DNA of 64,000 nt from Methylophilus medardensis (GTDB lineage: Bacteria > Pseudomonadota > Gammaproteobacteria > Burkholderiales > Methylophilaceae), in NCBI RefSeq assembly GCF_006363915.1, contig NZ_CP040946.1; one strand, given 5' to 3'. Below the pieces are notes generated by a model. The model did no database searches, was not told where the DNA came from, and was given only the letters and a program-made list of their open reading frames with translations. Of the stretch, positions 54,151 through 62,930 are shown piece by piece (positions within the stretch are counted from its first letter, which is position 1; each line of letters begins with the position of its first letter). The position numbers and the translations under genes were made by a program.

Positions 54151-54182
54151 TATTCTAGGTATCCCATCTGTCGATTATTGGT

Positions 54183-55190
54183 TTAATGTTTTTTTAATTG
54201 ATAGGCACGTACTGCCTGATTATGGGCCGCAAGTGAGCTAGTAAAAATATGCCTGCCCTGCCCATTGGCCACAAAATACAACGCTTGCGTCTTGGCTGGA
54301 TGCAAGGCCGCTTGAATCGAAGCCAAGCCAGGCAAGGCAATCGGCGTCGGCGGCAAGCCACTGCGCGTATAAGTGTTGTATGGGGTGTCCGTAGCCAAAT
54401 CTTTTTTTGTAATATTGCCACGATAGCGCGCGCCCATGCCATAAATCACGGTCGGGTCGGTCTGCAAACGCATGCCTTTACGCAAGCGATTGATGAATAC
54501 CCCCGCAATTTGCGGCCGCTCTTCTTCCACGCCGGTTTCTTTTTCAACAATCGACGCCATGATCAGGGCTTCATACATCGAGCGATAGGGTAAACCGGCT
54601 TCACGCGTCTGCCAAGCAGCTGATAAGTGCTGCAGCATTTTTTGATAGGCGCGCTTATAGAGCGCAAGCTCGCTGCTCTGCGAATCCAAAAAATAAGTAT
54701 CCGGAAAAAACCAACCTTCCGGATGCATATCTTGACCACTGAGCGTGCGCATCAACTCGCTGGCTGACAACATCGCTGCGTCATGCCGTATCCCTGGCAT
54801 CTGGGCTAATTTTTGCCGAAAAACGGCAAAGGTTTTGCCCTCGATTAACTGTAATTTAAATTGATCAAACGTACCGTGCTTGAGGATGTCGATTAACGAC
54901 AACACCTGCAAAGGGGTATTCAACGCGTAGTTGCCGGCCTGCAATTGGCTGCCACCACCGCTGAGTTTGACCACCAGCAGAAAACTATAGGGCTCAGTGA
55001 GCACGCCTGCAGCGACCAGTTGGTCTGCAATGCCACGCACACTTGCGCCAGCGGGAATCTGCAAGCCGATGGTTTCTGAGGCCATGGGTAGCGGACGTAT
55101 CATAAAGATAACGAGCCAGATAACAAGCGCGAATATGCCGGCACACAGGAGCGCCAGCCCATACTTCAGCCACTGCTTAATGGATAACAT
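54183..55190 (-). CDS. mltG: endolytic murein transglycosylase
   Basis: 335 residues with an N-terminal membrane helix (YGLALLCAGIFALVIWLVIF), a LysM-like segment, and the YceG catalytic domain with ASIVEKETGVEEERP (catalytic Glu) and TDPTVIYGMG. It cuts nascent peptidoglycan strands and sets their length. It overlaps the end of pabC by 14 bp; pabC-mltG-tmk-holB is the standard order. Confidence 0.95.
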   Translation of the reverse strand: MLSIKQWLKYGLALLCAGIFALVIWLVIFMIRPLPMASETIGLQIPAGASVRGIADQLVAAGVLTEPYSFLLVVKLSGGGSQLQAGNYALNTPLQVLSLIDILKHGTFDQFKLQLIEGKTFAVFRQKLAQMPGIRHDAAMLSASELMRTLSGQDMHPEGWFFPDTYFLDSQSSELALYKRAYQKMLQHLSAAWQTREAGLPYRSMYEALIMASIVEKETGVEEERPQIAGVFINRLRKGMRLQTDPTVIYGMGARYRGNITKKDLATDTPYNTYTRSGLPPTPIALPGLASIQAALHPAKTQALYFVANGQGRHIFTSSLAAHNQAVRAYQLKKH

Positions 55191-56016
55191 ACGCTAAATC
55201 TGACCGCAGTTGCTGGGCCCAGTCGTTATTGGCAATCGCCTGATCGTCAATCTGCGTCACTTGCAGCACCCCATACACACTATTGACGATCACCACCCCA
55301 TCCGCCGTGAATAGATCGCCCATCACCAAGTCCTTGGATACCACCGCCTGTGCATGCGTCTTGTACCAATCAAGCACCTTTTGCCGCATCACTCCGGCCA
55401 CCCCGCAACGCTCCAAAGTGGGCGTCATGATTTCCCCCGCTTTACAGACAAACAGATTGCCACTGACGGCTTCAATCACATGATCGTCGTAATCACGCAG
55501 TAAGCCATCAAAAAATCTGGGGTCTTTCTGCTCGGCACGTGCCAGCACATTTTCAAGGCGATTCAGGTGTTTGATCCCTGCTAGCAAAGGTTGTGCCGCG
55601 AGCCGGGTCTGGCAGCTGTATAAAGCCACCCCTTGGCGATAGATGTCTGGCGGATACACCGGCAAATCACTGAGGATGAGCACACGACTAGGCTCGCAAA
55701 TGGCCGGTGGCGCATAGCCACGCGCGCCGTCACCGCGAGTGATAATGATTTTGACAATAGCAGAAGTGAAAGTCGGGTCTTCAACCGAGGCCATCAAATG
55801 CTTGAATTCTTGCAGTATTAACTCGGCCGAGGGGCAGACGATTTGAATTTTTCCGCAATCGGCGACCAGCGTCTGATAATGCAGTGGCCAGTCCTGCAAG
55901 GCACCGTTGATCAAGCGCATGGTTCTGAAAATGCCATCGCCGTAGGCAAATCCACGGTTGGTCGGTGCAATGCCGTTTACCAGTTTACCGTTGATGCAAT
56001 AGCGGACTGTGGTCAT
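55177..56016 (-). CDS. pabC: aminodeoxychorismate lyase
   Basis: PLP fold-type IV enzyme releasing p-aminobenzoate and pyruvate for folate synthesis. 279 residues; APTNRGFAYGDGIFRTMRL at the N-terminus and the PLP lysine in GIKHLNRLENVLA. Branched-chain or D-amino-acid aminotransferases of the same fold are the alternative, but the operon with mltG and tmk favours PabC. Confidence 0.92.
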   Translation of the reverse strand: MTTVRYCINGKLVNGIAPTNRGFAYGDGIFRTMRLINGALQDWPLHYQTLVADCGKIQIVCPSAELILQEFKHLMASVEDPTFTSAIVKIIITRGDGARGYAPPAICEPSRVLILSDLPVYPPDIYRQGVALYSCQTRLAAQPLLAGIKHLNRLENVLARAEQKDPRFFDGLLRDYDDHVIEAVSGNLFVCKAGEIMTPTLERCGVAGVMRQKVLDWYKTHAQAVVSKDLVMGDLFTADGVVIVNSVYGVLQVTQIDDQAIANNDWAQQLRSDLAYVIH

Positions 56017-56218
56017 GTAAAGCCAAACAAAAAATTCGTTTCGAACAAGGCTGAAACCTTACCATAAATCGGCCTTGGCAGCGGCAGAATCTCAGCAAAA
56101 ACCCAAGGTTAACGGCGATATAAACGTCGAAATAAATGATTTTTTAAAGTTTGTTGTGGCAATGACGGCAACACCATCCGCAGTAATCTAACAGGATTGC
56201 ATTTATCGGGATAGCACC

Positions 56219-56617
56219 ATGGCGATTTCCAATATTCAAACGAACGTGTCGGCGCTTTTGAACAAAGCCTACAATACCGAGGCCCAAACATCGTCAGCAA
56301 ACGGCACAGCACTCGCCGCGCCAGATGACAGCCCTTCTGCGGCAGGCCAACAACCCCCTGCATCCGCTAGTGCGCAGGTCACCTTAAGCGGCGCAGGTAA
56401 CTTGCCGCAAACATATACCGCTCAGGGCCTGATGCAACAATTACGCCAATTTCAATTAAGCAACGCATCGTTATTGTTTGGCGAGGGTGATACCGCTGAT
56501 GACAATAGCCTTGGATTGACCGGCTTGATGAGTACTGATGCTGCCAGCGACCCATCAGCGATCACCGAGGATTTAGCGAATAACGTGAATCCTGCATCCA
56601 TCGACTCAGGCGGTTGA
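56219..56617 (+). CDS. hypothetical 132-residue low-complexity protein
   Basis: Starts MAISNIQTNVSALLNKAYNT and is rich in Ala, Ser, Asn, Gln and Pro, with no signal peptide or membrane helix. The central part (about 70-100) has LMQQLRQFQLSNASLLFGEG, the only stretch likely to be helical. The N-terminus loosely recalls flagellar secretion N-termini, but that is not a reliable match. It is divergent from pabC and followed by a strong terminator at 56676-56699, which supports a real transcription unit. Confidence 0.55.
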   Translation: MAISNIQTNVSALLNKAYNTEAQTSSANGTALAAPDDSPSAAGQQPPASASAQVTLSGAGNLPQTYTAQGLMQQLRQFQLSNASLLFGEGDTADDNSLGLTGLMSTDAASDPSAITEDLANNVNPASIDSGG

Positions 56618-56675
56618 GGCAATTCATTAAGGCGCCTTCACGACGCCATCAAGCGCAGTTTCATGCTTTTTTAAC

Positions 56676-56699
56676 AGCCCGGTTTACGCCGGGCTTTTG
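56676..56699 (+). terminator. intrinsic terminator
   Basis: AGCCCGG-TTTACG-CCGGGCT (56676-56695) followed by TTTT. It separates the 132-residue gene from the TIR-like gene. Confidence 0.85.
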
Positions 56700-56719
56700 C
56701 TTTGGTTTGCTCGCCCGTT

Positions 56720-56755
56720 TTGCCATGACAACATATGTTAAGTTATGATAATAAC
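56720..56755 (+). promoter_or_regulatory. promoter with palindromes before the TIR-like gene
   Basis: TTGCCA (56720-56725) and TATGAT (56744-56749), 18 bp apart, are a plausible sigma-70 promoter. A perfect palindrome AACATATGTT (56730-56739) lies in the spacer and GTTAT-GATA-ATAAC (56742-56755) over the -10, positions suited to repression. No matching regulator is adjacent. Confidence 0.5.
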
Positions 56756-56778
56756 TCAACCCTATATGGAGAATTGTC

Positions 56779-57507
56779 ATGAAACCGAAGGTATTTATTG
56801 GCGCATCACGCGAAGGCTTGGATATTGCAAATGCATTACATGCAAATCTTACCCGTGAGGCAGAATGCACCGTGTGGCGCAATGGCGTGTTTCAAATCGC
56901 AGGCTCGACCATTGACATGTTAATCAATTCGCTACGAAATTCGGATTTTGGTGTGTTTGTATTTAGTGAGGGCGACCTCAGCATGATGCAGGGTCAGCAG
57001 AATCCAGTGGTCCGGGATAATGTCATCTTTGAATTAGGATTATTTATTGGCCGCCTTGGTGTTGAACGATGTTTCATTATGATTCCCGACCATGTAACAG
57101 ATTTGAGACTCCCTACAGACTTAATGGGCATACTGCCTAGGCAATATGAAGCGAACCGCGCAGACAAAAATTGGCTGGCGGCGACCAAACCGGTCTGCAT
57201 GCACATTCGCGCCAAATTGTGGGAATTAAAATCATTTCAAGATGCAATAGTCGCGAGCACTTCAGTCATCAGCCAAGCCGACAGCCATGCATCCAACCAT
57301 GAAACTGCCATTTCAGCACTTGGTTTAGGCCTCGAAGTGCATGACAAGGGCTATGCACTCACCGGCAATACGCATCCACACAAAGAAGCGCTCAAGCAAG
57401 CAGGCGCCAGCTGGCACAAAGGATTAAAAAAATGGTTGATTCGTGGCAGCGATAAAGCAAAGTTTGAACGCTTGATTACCAGCCTCAATGCGAATGCGAG
57501 TGCTTAA
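56779..57507 (+). CDS. TIR-like nucleotide-binding protein (Cap12/Pycsar effector type) with extra C-terminal domain
   Basis: 242 residues, GGAG ribosome site. Residues 1-140 match the TIR-like family PF10137: PKVFIGASREGLDIANAL, the WRNGVF segment and NVIFELGLFIGRLG. Glu85 is where the catalytic glutamate of NAD-cleaving TIR domains would be. After a linker, about 190-242 form a small domain (YALTGNTHPHKEALKQAGAS then WHKGLKKWLI) recalling DUF5710/HARP-like W-x-K-K-W motifs. In CBASS and Pycsar such TIRs are NADase effectors switched on by cyclic nucleotides, but no cyclase is nearby. Stand-alone immune or stress role is inference. Confidence 0.8.
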   Translation: MKPKVFIGASREGLDIANALHANLTREAECTVWRNGVFQIAGSTIDMLINSLRNSDFGVFVFSEGDLSMMQGQQNPVVRDNVIFELGLFIGRLGVERCFIMIPDHVTDLRLPTDLMGILPRQYEANRADKNWLAATKPVCMHIRAKLWELKSFQDAIVASTSVISQADSHASNHETAISALGLGLEVHDKGYALTGNTHPHKEALKQAGASWHKGLKKWLIRGSDKAKFERLITSLNANASA

Positions 57508-57514
57508 CTGTCAC

Positions 57515-58015
57515 CTACTCTGGGGCTTTAACGAAGTGCCCTTGCGCTTTGTCACTGAGCAACTGCATTAAATCTACACCGCGGAGTGAAAGAGCAAAGC
57601 CAAGCACACCGCTGCCAATGACGACGGTGTCATACTGCGAGACACTCTCATCGACTAATACCTGTAGACCCTCAGGCAACGCGATCGGCGGCACAGCGCC
57701 CACCTGATAGCCGGTGGCTGCCAGCACTTCATCTTGCGCTGCCATGCGGCATTTGCGTTCATTGAGATGACTACGCAACAATGCCCAGTCAGCCCTGCCG
57801 CTCCCAGCCACAGCCAACAGACAAAAACCACTGGTTTCAGCTTTAAAGACCACGCTGCGAACCACCGATTGCGGATCAACCCCCTGCCCGGACAGCAGCA
57901 TTTCAAGACTGCGAATTGGTTTTTGGTCCTCACTGAGCGGAATCTCAATGACTTGATAGGCAATGTGCTGTTGCGAGAGTAATTCGGTAACCGCTGAATG
58001 AAGGTCAGTCGTCAT
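57515..58015 (-). CDS. YbaK/aminoacyl-tRNA deacylase-domain protein
   Basis: 166-residue YbaK/EbsC-like domain, related to the editing domain of prolyl-tRNA synthetase. It has the conserved VVRSVVFKAETSGFCLLAVA (with lysine) and GYQVGAVPPIALP. The GxxxP motif supports deacylase activity on mischarged tRNA; the exact substrate is unknown. It is convergent with the TIR-like gene, 7 bp from its stop. Confidence 0.83.
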   Translation of the reverse strand: MTTDLHSAVTELLSQQHIAYQVIEIPLSEDQKPIRSLEMLLSGQGVDPQSVVRSVVFKAETSGFCLLAVAGSGRADWALLRSHLNERKCRMAAQDEVLAATGYQVGAVPPIALPEGLQVLVDESVSQYDTVVIGSGVLGFALSLRGVDLMQLLSDKAQGHFVKAPE

Positions 58016-58041
58016 GGCTGGGTCCTTGCAAAGGATTGACT

Positions 58042-58434
58042 TTAATCATCTGAAGCGTTGGATTGGTAGGCTGTATATTTTGCGTTACTGCCTTTGCATT
58101 GCTCCACCGGATACTTTTGCGCATTTAAGCTGATTTTGTCATGCGTGGCGGCGATTAAATCAATGCCACACACCTCGGCGATGCGCAGCAAATAAACAAA
58201 GGTATCAGCCAGTTCCTGTCCAACCTGTACACGTGTATCGGCATCCAAAGCGCGACTATCGGCTTCTGTCATCCATTGAAAATGCTCCACCACTTCTGCC
58301 GCCTCAACAATCATCGCCATCGCCAAGTTTTTCGGCGAGTGAAACTGCGCCCAGTCGCGCGCCTCTACAAATGCATTGATACGCTGACGCAAAGCCAGCA
58401 AGGAGTCAGTAGGAACGTTTTGTTGTTCTGTCAT
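58042..58434 (-). CDS. MazG-like nucleotide pyrophosphohydrolase
   Basis: 130-residue all-alpha NTP pyrophosphohydrolase of the dCTPase/RS21-C6 type. Metal ligands lie in MAMIVEAAEVVEHFQW (ExxE) and ELADTFVYLLRIAE (ExxD). Such enzymes remove non-canonical dNTPs. Family assignment is firm, substrate is not. It lies between the YbaK-like gene (27 bp) and the GGDEF/EAL gene. Confidence 0.88.
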   Translation of the reverse strand: MTEQQNVPTDSLLALRQRINAFVEARDWAQFHSPKNLAMAMIVEAAEVVEHFQWMTEADSRALDADTRVQVGQELADTFVYLLRIAEVCGIDLIAATHDKISLNAQKYPVEQCKGSNAKYTAYQSNASDD

Positions 58435-58470
58435 AAAAAATGGTTGAATAACATGATGAGAAGTAAAAGT

Positions 58471-60717
58471 TTATTGTGTTGCAAGTAAGGCGGCAAATTC
58501 ATCTGCAGGCAAAGGCCGGCTGAACAAATAGCCTTGCATTTCATCACAGTTATGCGATTTCAAGAACGCGAGCTGTGCTTCGGTCTCTACGCCCTCGGCG
58601 ATGACAGTTAATCCCAGACTCTGCGACATTTTAATAATCGCATTGACGATGGCAGCATCATTGGCATCCACTTGTATATCACGAATAAAACTCTTGTCGA
58701 TTTTAATGGTATTCACAGGCAACAGCTTGAGATACGACAGGCTGGAATAGCCAGTGCCAAAATCATCCACCGACAGTCTGACGCCCATCTCTTTAAGCTT
58801 ATTCAGATCTTGAATCACCGTAACCTCACTTTGAATGGCAACGCTTTCAGTCACTTCAAGTTCTAGATGATGTGGGTGCAGACCTGTTTGCAACAAGACT
58901 TTAACGACCTCTTGCATAAAATTCGCATGGTGTAACTCCACCACCGAAACATTAATCGCAATCGGAATCTCAGGCAAGCCTGCCGCCTGCCATTTTTTAT
59001 TTTGCGTACACGCTTCGCGCAATACCCAAAGACCAATACCCTTTATCAAGCCAGATTCCTCAGCAACTTTGATAAACCGATCTGGCATCATCATGCCCCA
59101 CTGCGGATGCATCCAGCGAATAAGCGCCTCAGCGCCAATGATTTTGCCAGTGTTGATGCTTACCTTGGGCTGATAAAACAAATGTAACTCATTGTTTGAA
59201 ATCGCTTTTTGCAAGCTGTTTTCTAACATAAGCTGGGCCGCAACGCGTTCACTCATTTCATGGGTAAAAAACTGGTAATTGTTTCTGCCTGAATTTTTGG
59301 CATGATACATCGCTGCATCTGCATGCCGAGTCAACACATCCTCACTCTGACCATCATCAGGATAAACCGCAATCCCAATACTGGCAGTAATAAACAGTTC
59401 GTGACCAGCGATATTGACCGGATCCTTCAGCACTGTGAGTATTTTTTGGGCAATTTCGGCAGGCACGGCATCATCATTTAACTCAGGCAACAACACCACA
59501 AACTCGTCACCACCCAAGCGACTGAGTGTGTCCGAGGCCCGAATACAGAGTTGTAGCCGCTGGCATAAAACCTTGAGCAGTTGATCGCCGACTTCATGGC
59601 CCAAGGTATCATTCACCCGTTTAAAATGATCTATGTCACAAAATAGAATGGCCAGTTTTGATTGTCTTCTTTGAGCTGCACTGATCGCTTGGGTGATGCG
59701 GTCTGTGAGCAACAATCGATTCGGTAAATCGGTCAGGTAATCATGCTCGGCCAGGTAGGTCATTTTTTGCGCCATTTGACGAGCATCACTCACGTCATGA
59801 AACACCAGCACCACGCCTAAAATAGCGCCATTGGGATCGCGAATCGGCGCGGCAGAATCCTCAATCGCGTATTCAACCCCAGATTTGGCAATCAGCAAGG
59901 TATGGTTAGCCAGCCCACATACTTTGTTGTGCGCCAACACCACATCTACCGGATTCGCTGCCAGCTTACGCGTGCTTTCATTCAAAATTCTGAACACTTC
60001 TAGGATTGGTCGTCCCTGCGCCTCAGATTTGCTCCAGCCAGTCATCTTTTCTGCCACTGGGTTCAGATAGGTCACCTCGGACTGCATATTGGTCGTAATG
60101 ACCGCATCACCGATCGACTCCAGCGTCACAATTGCCAATTGTTTTTGATTAAACAATTCTAGTTCGGTACGTTTTCTTTGTTCGATCTCTTGCAGCAAGT
60201 CACTGTTGATATTACTCAAATCTTCAGTACGTTCTCTGACCAGATGTTCAAGATTTGAATTTAAAGTGGCCAAGGCACGCTCTGCCTCCATGCGTTTCTG
60301 CACTTCAGATTCTAGCCTGGCGATGGTGGTTCTCAACTGCTTGTTACTGGTAATGGTTAAGGCGACCGGCATCAAACGCCATAACATGATTGCGGTAATC
60401 CCTGAGGCCACCGCTGTCACGCTTTTCATCGTTGCATCCAGCCAATAAGCTGGATGCCAAATCGTTAATATCCCAATCAGATGGGTGGTTCCACAAGCAA
60501 AGATGAACAGTGAAAACATGACGAACACCCAGTTAAATTCGAGGTCAGCACGTTTTTTAACTAGGTAAAGTAAGGCAATTGGAATGGTGTAATAAGAAAT
60601 CGCAATGACCGTGTCGGAGACGACATACATCCACAGCAGCACGGGCGTCCATAAATAGCAATGGCCGTGAGGCATGAAGTCACTGGGTACCAACAAACTC
60701 AAAAAAGCATCCATCAT
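58471..60717 (-). CDS. ethylene-receptor-like membrane sensor with PAS, GGDEF and EAL domains
   Basis: 748 residues. The N-terminal three-helix membrane domain (about 25-125) aligns with the plant ETR1 ethylene-binding domain: VVSDTVIAISYYTIP and FIFACGTTHLIG carry Asp35, Tyr42, Cys75 and His79, each exactly ten beyond ETR1 Asp25, Tyr32, Cys65 and His69. Next come a coiled coil (about 125-190), a PAS domain (about 194-312), a GGDEF domain (about 318-485, intact GGDEF and I-site RASD five residues before it) and an EAL domain (about 495-745, AEALIRW present). It should make or break cyclic di-GMP in response to a ligand such as ethylene, or another small molecule or metal. Ligand is inference. 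Confidence 0.88.
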   Translation of the reverse strand: MMDAFLSLLVPSDFMPHGHCYLWTPVLLWMYVVSDTVIAISYYTIPIALLYLVKKRADLEFNWVFVMFSLFIFACGTTHLIGILTIWHPAYWLDATMKSVTAVASGITAIMLWRLMPVALTITSNKQLRTTIARLESEVQKRMEAERALATLNSNLEHLVRERTEDLSNINSDLLQEIEQRKRTELELFNQKQLAIVTLESIGDAVITTNMQSEVTYLNPVAEKMTGWSKSEAQGRPILEVFRILNESTRKLAANPVDVVLAHNKVCGLANHTLLIAKSGVEYAIEDSAAPIRDPNGAILGVVLVFHDVSDARQMAQKMTYLAEHDYLTDLPNRLLLTDRITQAISAAQRRQSKLAILFCDIDHFKRVNDTLGHEVGDQLLKVLCQRLQLCIRASDTLSRLGGDEFVVLLPELNDDAVPAEIAQKILTVLKDPVNIAGHELFITASIGIAVYPDDGQSEDVLTRHADAAMYHAKNSGRNNYQFFTHEMSERVAAQLMLENSLQKAISNNELHLFYQPKVSINTGKIIGAEALIRWMHPQWGMMMPDRFIKVAEESGLIKGIGLWVLREACTQNKKWQAAGLPEIPIAINVSVVELHHANFMQEVVKVLLQTGLHPHHLELEVTESVAIQSEVTVIQDLNKLKEMGVRLSVDDFGTGYSSLSYLKLLPVNTIKIDKSFIRDIQVDANDAAIVNAIIKMSQSLGLTVIAEGVETEAQLAFLKSHNCDEMQGYLFSRPLPADEFAALLATQ

Positions 60718-60985
60718 AGCCTCTTCCTTGATTCTTCTTGGTGAACTGCGGTGAGTCAGCGTGATAGGTCACGAATCACTCAGTACAGGCTGGCGAACAG
60801 ATACTGCGATAATATTTGTTACTTTAATTTATACTAAAATTTGTGTAAGTGGTTGAGATAAAACAATGATTAACATTTGATACAAGCGCCGGGCGCCTGA
60901 CCTTGCGCCCGGATGTATTGAAGATTGCACTGCATACTTGAATGCGCCCTCCGCCTGATGGCTAGCAGATTGGCGCAGGGGGACA
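60718..60985. other. intergenic region with one strong hairpin
   Basis: 268 bp without a gene. It contains CCGGGCGC-CTGACCTT-GCGCCCGG (60889-60912), a perfect 8 bp stem without a T-tract, after the rRNA methyltransferase gene, and an AT-rich stretch near 60800-60845 that probably holds the promoter of the GGDEF/EAL gene. Confidence 0.45.
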
Positions 60986-62134
60986 TTATGGGACTTGTTT
61001 ACGGTTACTGCCTGCCACCATTTTAATTTCAAACAAACGGCATTCTAGTGGGCCGTTATACAACAAGGTTTTTTTGCTGGGGCTTAAGCGCATCAGCTTG
61101 GGCATGCGCAAATCACTGGTCAGAAAATAGGTGTTCCAACCAGAAAATTTCTGTTTCAGCGCAGCAGCCATTTGTGGATAGAGCTCGGCCAAAGTATCCT
61201 CTTCGCCAATGCGCACACCATAAGGCGGATTGGCGACCAACACGCCTGTTTCAGCGGGTGGCGACACTTTAGTAAACTCCCAATGTGACAATTGCACGGC
61301 CTCCAGCCAACCAGCCATCTCTAGGTTTTGTTTGGCCACGCGTACCGCACGTAAATCCATGTCTGAGCCATAAATGCCTTGAAAGCTGGTCGGCTTGACG
61401 GCTTTAACCGCTGCATTACGCACCTTTTTAAGCGTATCAGACTCAAAGTTTTTGAGTTTTTCAAAACCAAAATGGCGGTTTAAACCCGGTGCAATATTCA
61501 GGGCAATCATCACCGCTTCAAGCAAAAACGTGCCGCTACCGCACATCGGGTCAAGCAAGGCTTGGCCTGGTTGCCAACCACTCAAGCGCAAAATACCGGC
61601 GGCCAAGTTTTCACGCAAAGGCGCTTCGATACTATTTTTACGATTACCGCGCTGATACAGCGGGTCACCTGAAGTGTCCACATACAGTTGATAACTATCA
61701 GCGTTTAAATAAACATGCACGCGAACGTCTGGCTCGCGGGTATCAATATTTGGGCGACTCCCCACGCTTTGACGAAAGCGATCACAAATCGCATCTTTAA
61801 CGCGCAAAGTAATGAATTCTAGGCTTTTTAGCGGGCTACGCACCGCGGTGACTTTCACCATCATGCTGTGTTTGACATCAAACCAATTAGGCCAATTGAT
61901 TTTGAGTGCGCCCTGAAAAATGTCATCTTCATTCAGGTATTTGCCGCGCCCCACTTGCATCAAAATACGTGTGGCCACGCGTGAATGCATGTTGGCGTGA
62001 TAGCACACAGATAACTCGCCGCTGAAACTGGCGCCACCATCAGTGACTTTGATATCACGTGCGTTGGCCTGTTTCAGTTCTTCGAGGAGAATAGCTTCCA
62101 AGCCGCGCGGGCAGGTCGCAAAGTATTGATTCAT
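60986..62134 (-). CDS. THUMP-domain class I rRNA methyltransferase (RlmL-like)
   Basis: 382 residues from the ATG at 62134 (MNQYFATCPRGLEAILLEEL). The THUMP domain is N-terminal (to about 160), with the methyltransferase domain C-terminal: DPMCGSGTFLLEAV for SAM binding and ANPPYGVRIGE (NPPY) for the target base. It corresponds to the RlmL half (23S rRNA m2G2445) of the long E. coli RlmKL, without the RlmK half; the same single-domain form occurs in other bacteria. The start follows the previous stop by four bases (a GTG twelve bases earlier would overlap it). Confidence 0.9.
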   Translation of the reverse strand: MNQYFATCPRGLEAILLEELKQANARDIKVTDGGASFSGELSVCYHANMHSRVATRILMQVGRGKYLNEDDIFQGALKINWPNWFDVKHSMMVKVTAVRSPLKSLEFITLRVKDAICDRFRQSVGSRPNIDTREPDVRVHVYLNADSYQLYVDTSGDPLYQRGNRKNSIEAPLRENLAAGILRLSGWQPGQALLDPMCGSGTFLLEAVMIALNIAPGLNRHFGFEKLKNFESDTLKKVRNAAVKAVKPTSFQGIYGSDMDLRAVRVAKQNLEMAGWLEAVQLSHWEFTKVSPPAETGVLVANPPYGVRIGEEDTLAELYPQMAAALKQKFSGWNTYFLTSDLRMPKLMRLSPSKKTLLYNGPLECRLFEIKMVAGSNRKQVP

Positions 62135-62138
62135 AAAA

Positions 62139-62930
62139 TTAGCCACCGAGGGTGAACTCCTTACCGTTGTTAGGATTCGCGCCTTGCAGGCGGTCTATCA
62201 GGTCCATAAATTGAATATCGTGGCTTTGCATCGCTGCTTGCGCACGTTTGCGTAAGGTCATCAGATCAGGCATGGGCAGCGCTGATTTGAAGCAAAACAC
62301 AATAATATTGCCAGGTTTGCCAGTAGGCATCATCAGCACACGCTGATCAAAGGTTTGCTCCATGCGCTGCATGTAAATATCAAACTTTTTGTCCGATCCC
62401 CACAGGTTAATCGTAAACAAGCCGTCCGGGCTCAGAGCCTCAGCACAATCATCAAAAAAGGATTGCGTACAAAAGTCTGGCGGCAAGCCATTGCTGCCAA
62501 AGGCGTCCATCATTAGCCAATCGCAAGCACCCGGGTGTTGCTGGATGTAGGCGATGCCATCGCCCTCGACGACTTGCAACTGCGCATCATCTTCAGGCAA
62601 ATGAAAATGACTGCGTGCCACTTGAATCACCTGCGGATTGAGTTCGATCACCGTTTGCTTGATCTGTGGGCAGTATTTCCAGACATATTTGGCGATACTG
62701 CCACCGCCCAAACCAACCAGTACCAGTTTGCTGGCATTGGGCTTGAATAGCAGGCTACTCATCGCGCCCCATGAATACGCCAACACTAACGCAAAAGGAT
62801 CTTTGACTTTCATGCTGCTCTGTATCGTGGGTGAACCTAAATGCATCGAACGCACGCCATCGGTTTCAGTCACCTCGACCATCTCAAAGTCAGACACTGC
62901 TTTGTGAATTTTGCGATTAAACTTAAACAT
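62139..62930 (-). CDS. spermidine-synthase-like methyltransferase-fold protein
   Basis: 263 residues with the polyamine-synthase/SAM-binding fold: LVLVGLGGGSIAKYVWKYCP, VIELNPQVIQVA, GDGIAYIQQHPG and DWLMMDAFGSNGLP. It lacks the N-terminal extension and full active-site pattern of true spermidine synthases, so its substrate is unknown. Its ATG overlaps the stop of the RNB gene (TAATG) and its stop lies next to the rRNA methyltransferase start, so these three genes are one unit. Confidence 0.82.
   Translation of the reverse strand: MFKFNRKIHKAVSDFEMVEVTETDGVRSMHLGSPTIQSSMKVKDPFALVLAYSWGAMSSLLFKPNASKLVLVGLGGGSIAKYVWKYCPQIKQTVIELNPQVIQVARSHFHLPEDDAQLQVVEGDGIAYIQQHPGACDWLMMDAFGSNGLPPDFCTQSFFDDCAEALSPDGLFTINLWGSDKKFDIYMQRMEQTFDQRVLMMPTGKPGNIIVFCFKSALPMPDLMTLRKRAQAAMQSHDIQFMDLIDRLQGANPNNGKEFTLGG

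Noticed and set aside
56779..58434. CBASS or Pycsar operon
   Set aside because: No nucleotidyltransferase or uridylate/cytidylate cyclase is near the TIR-like gene; neighbours are the 132-residue orphan and housekeeping-type genes on the other strand.
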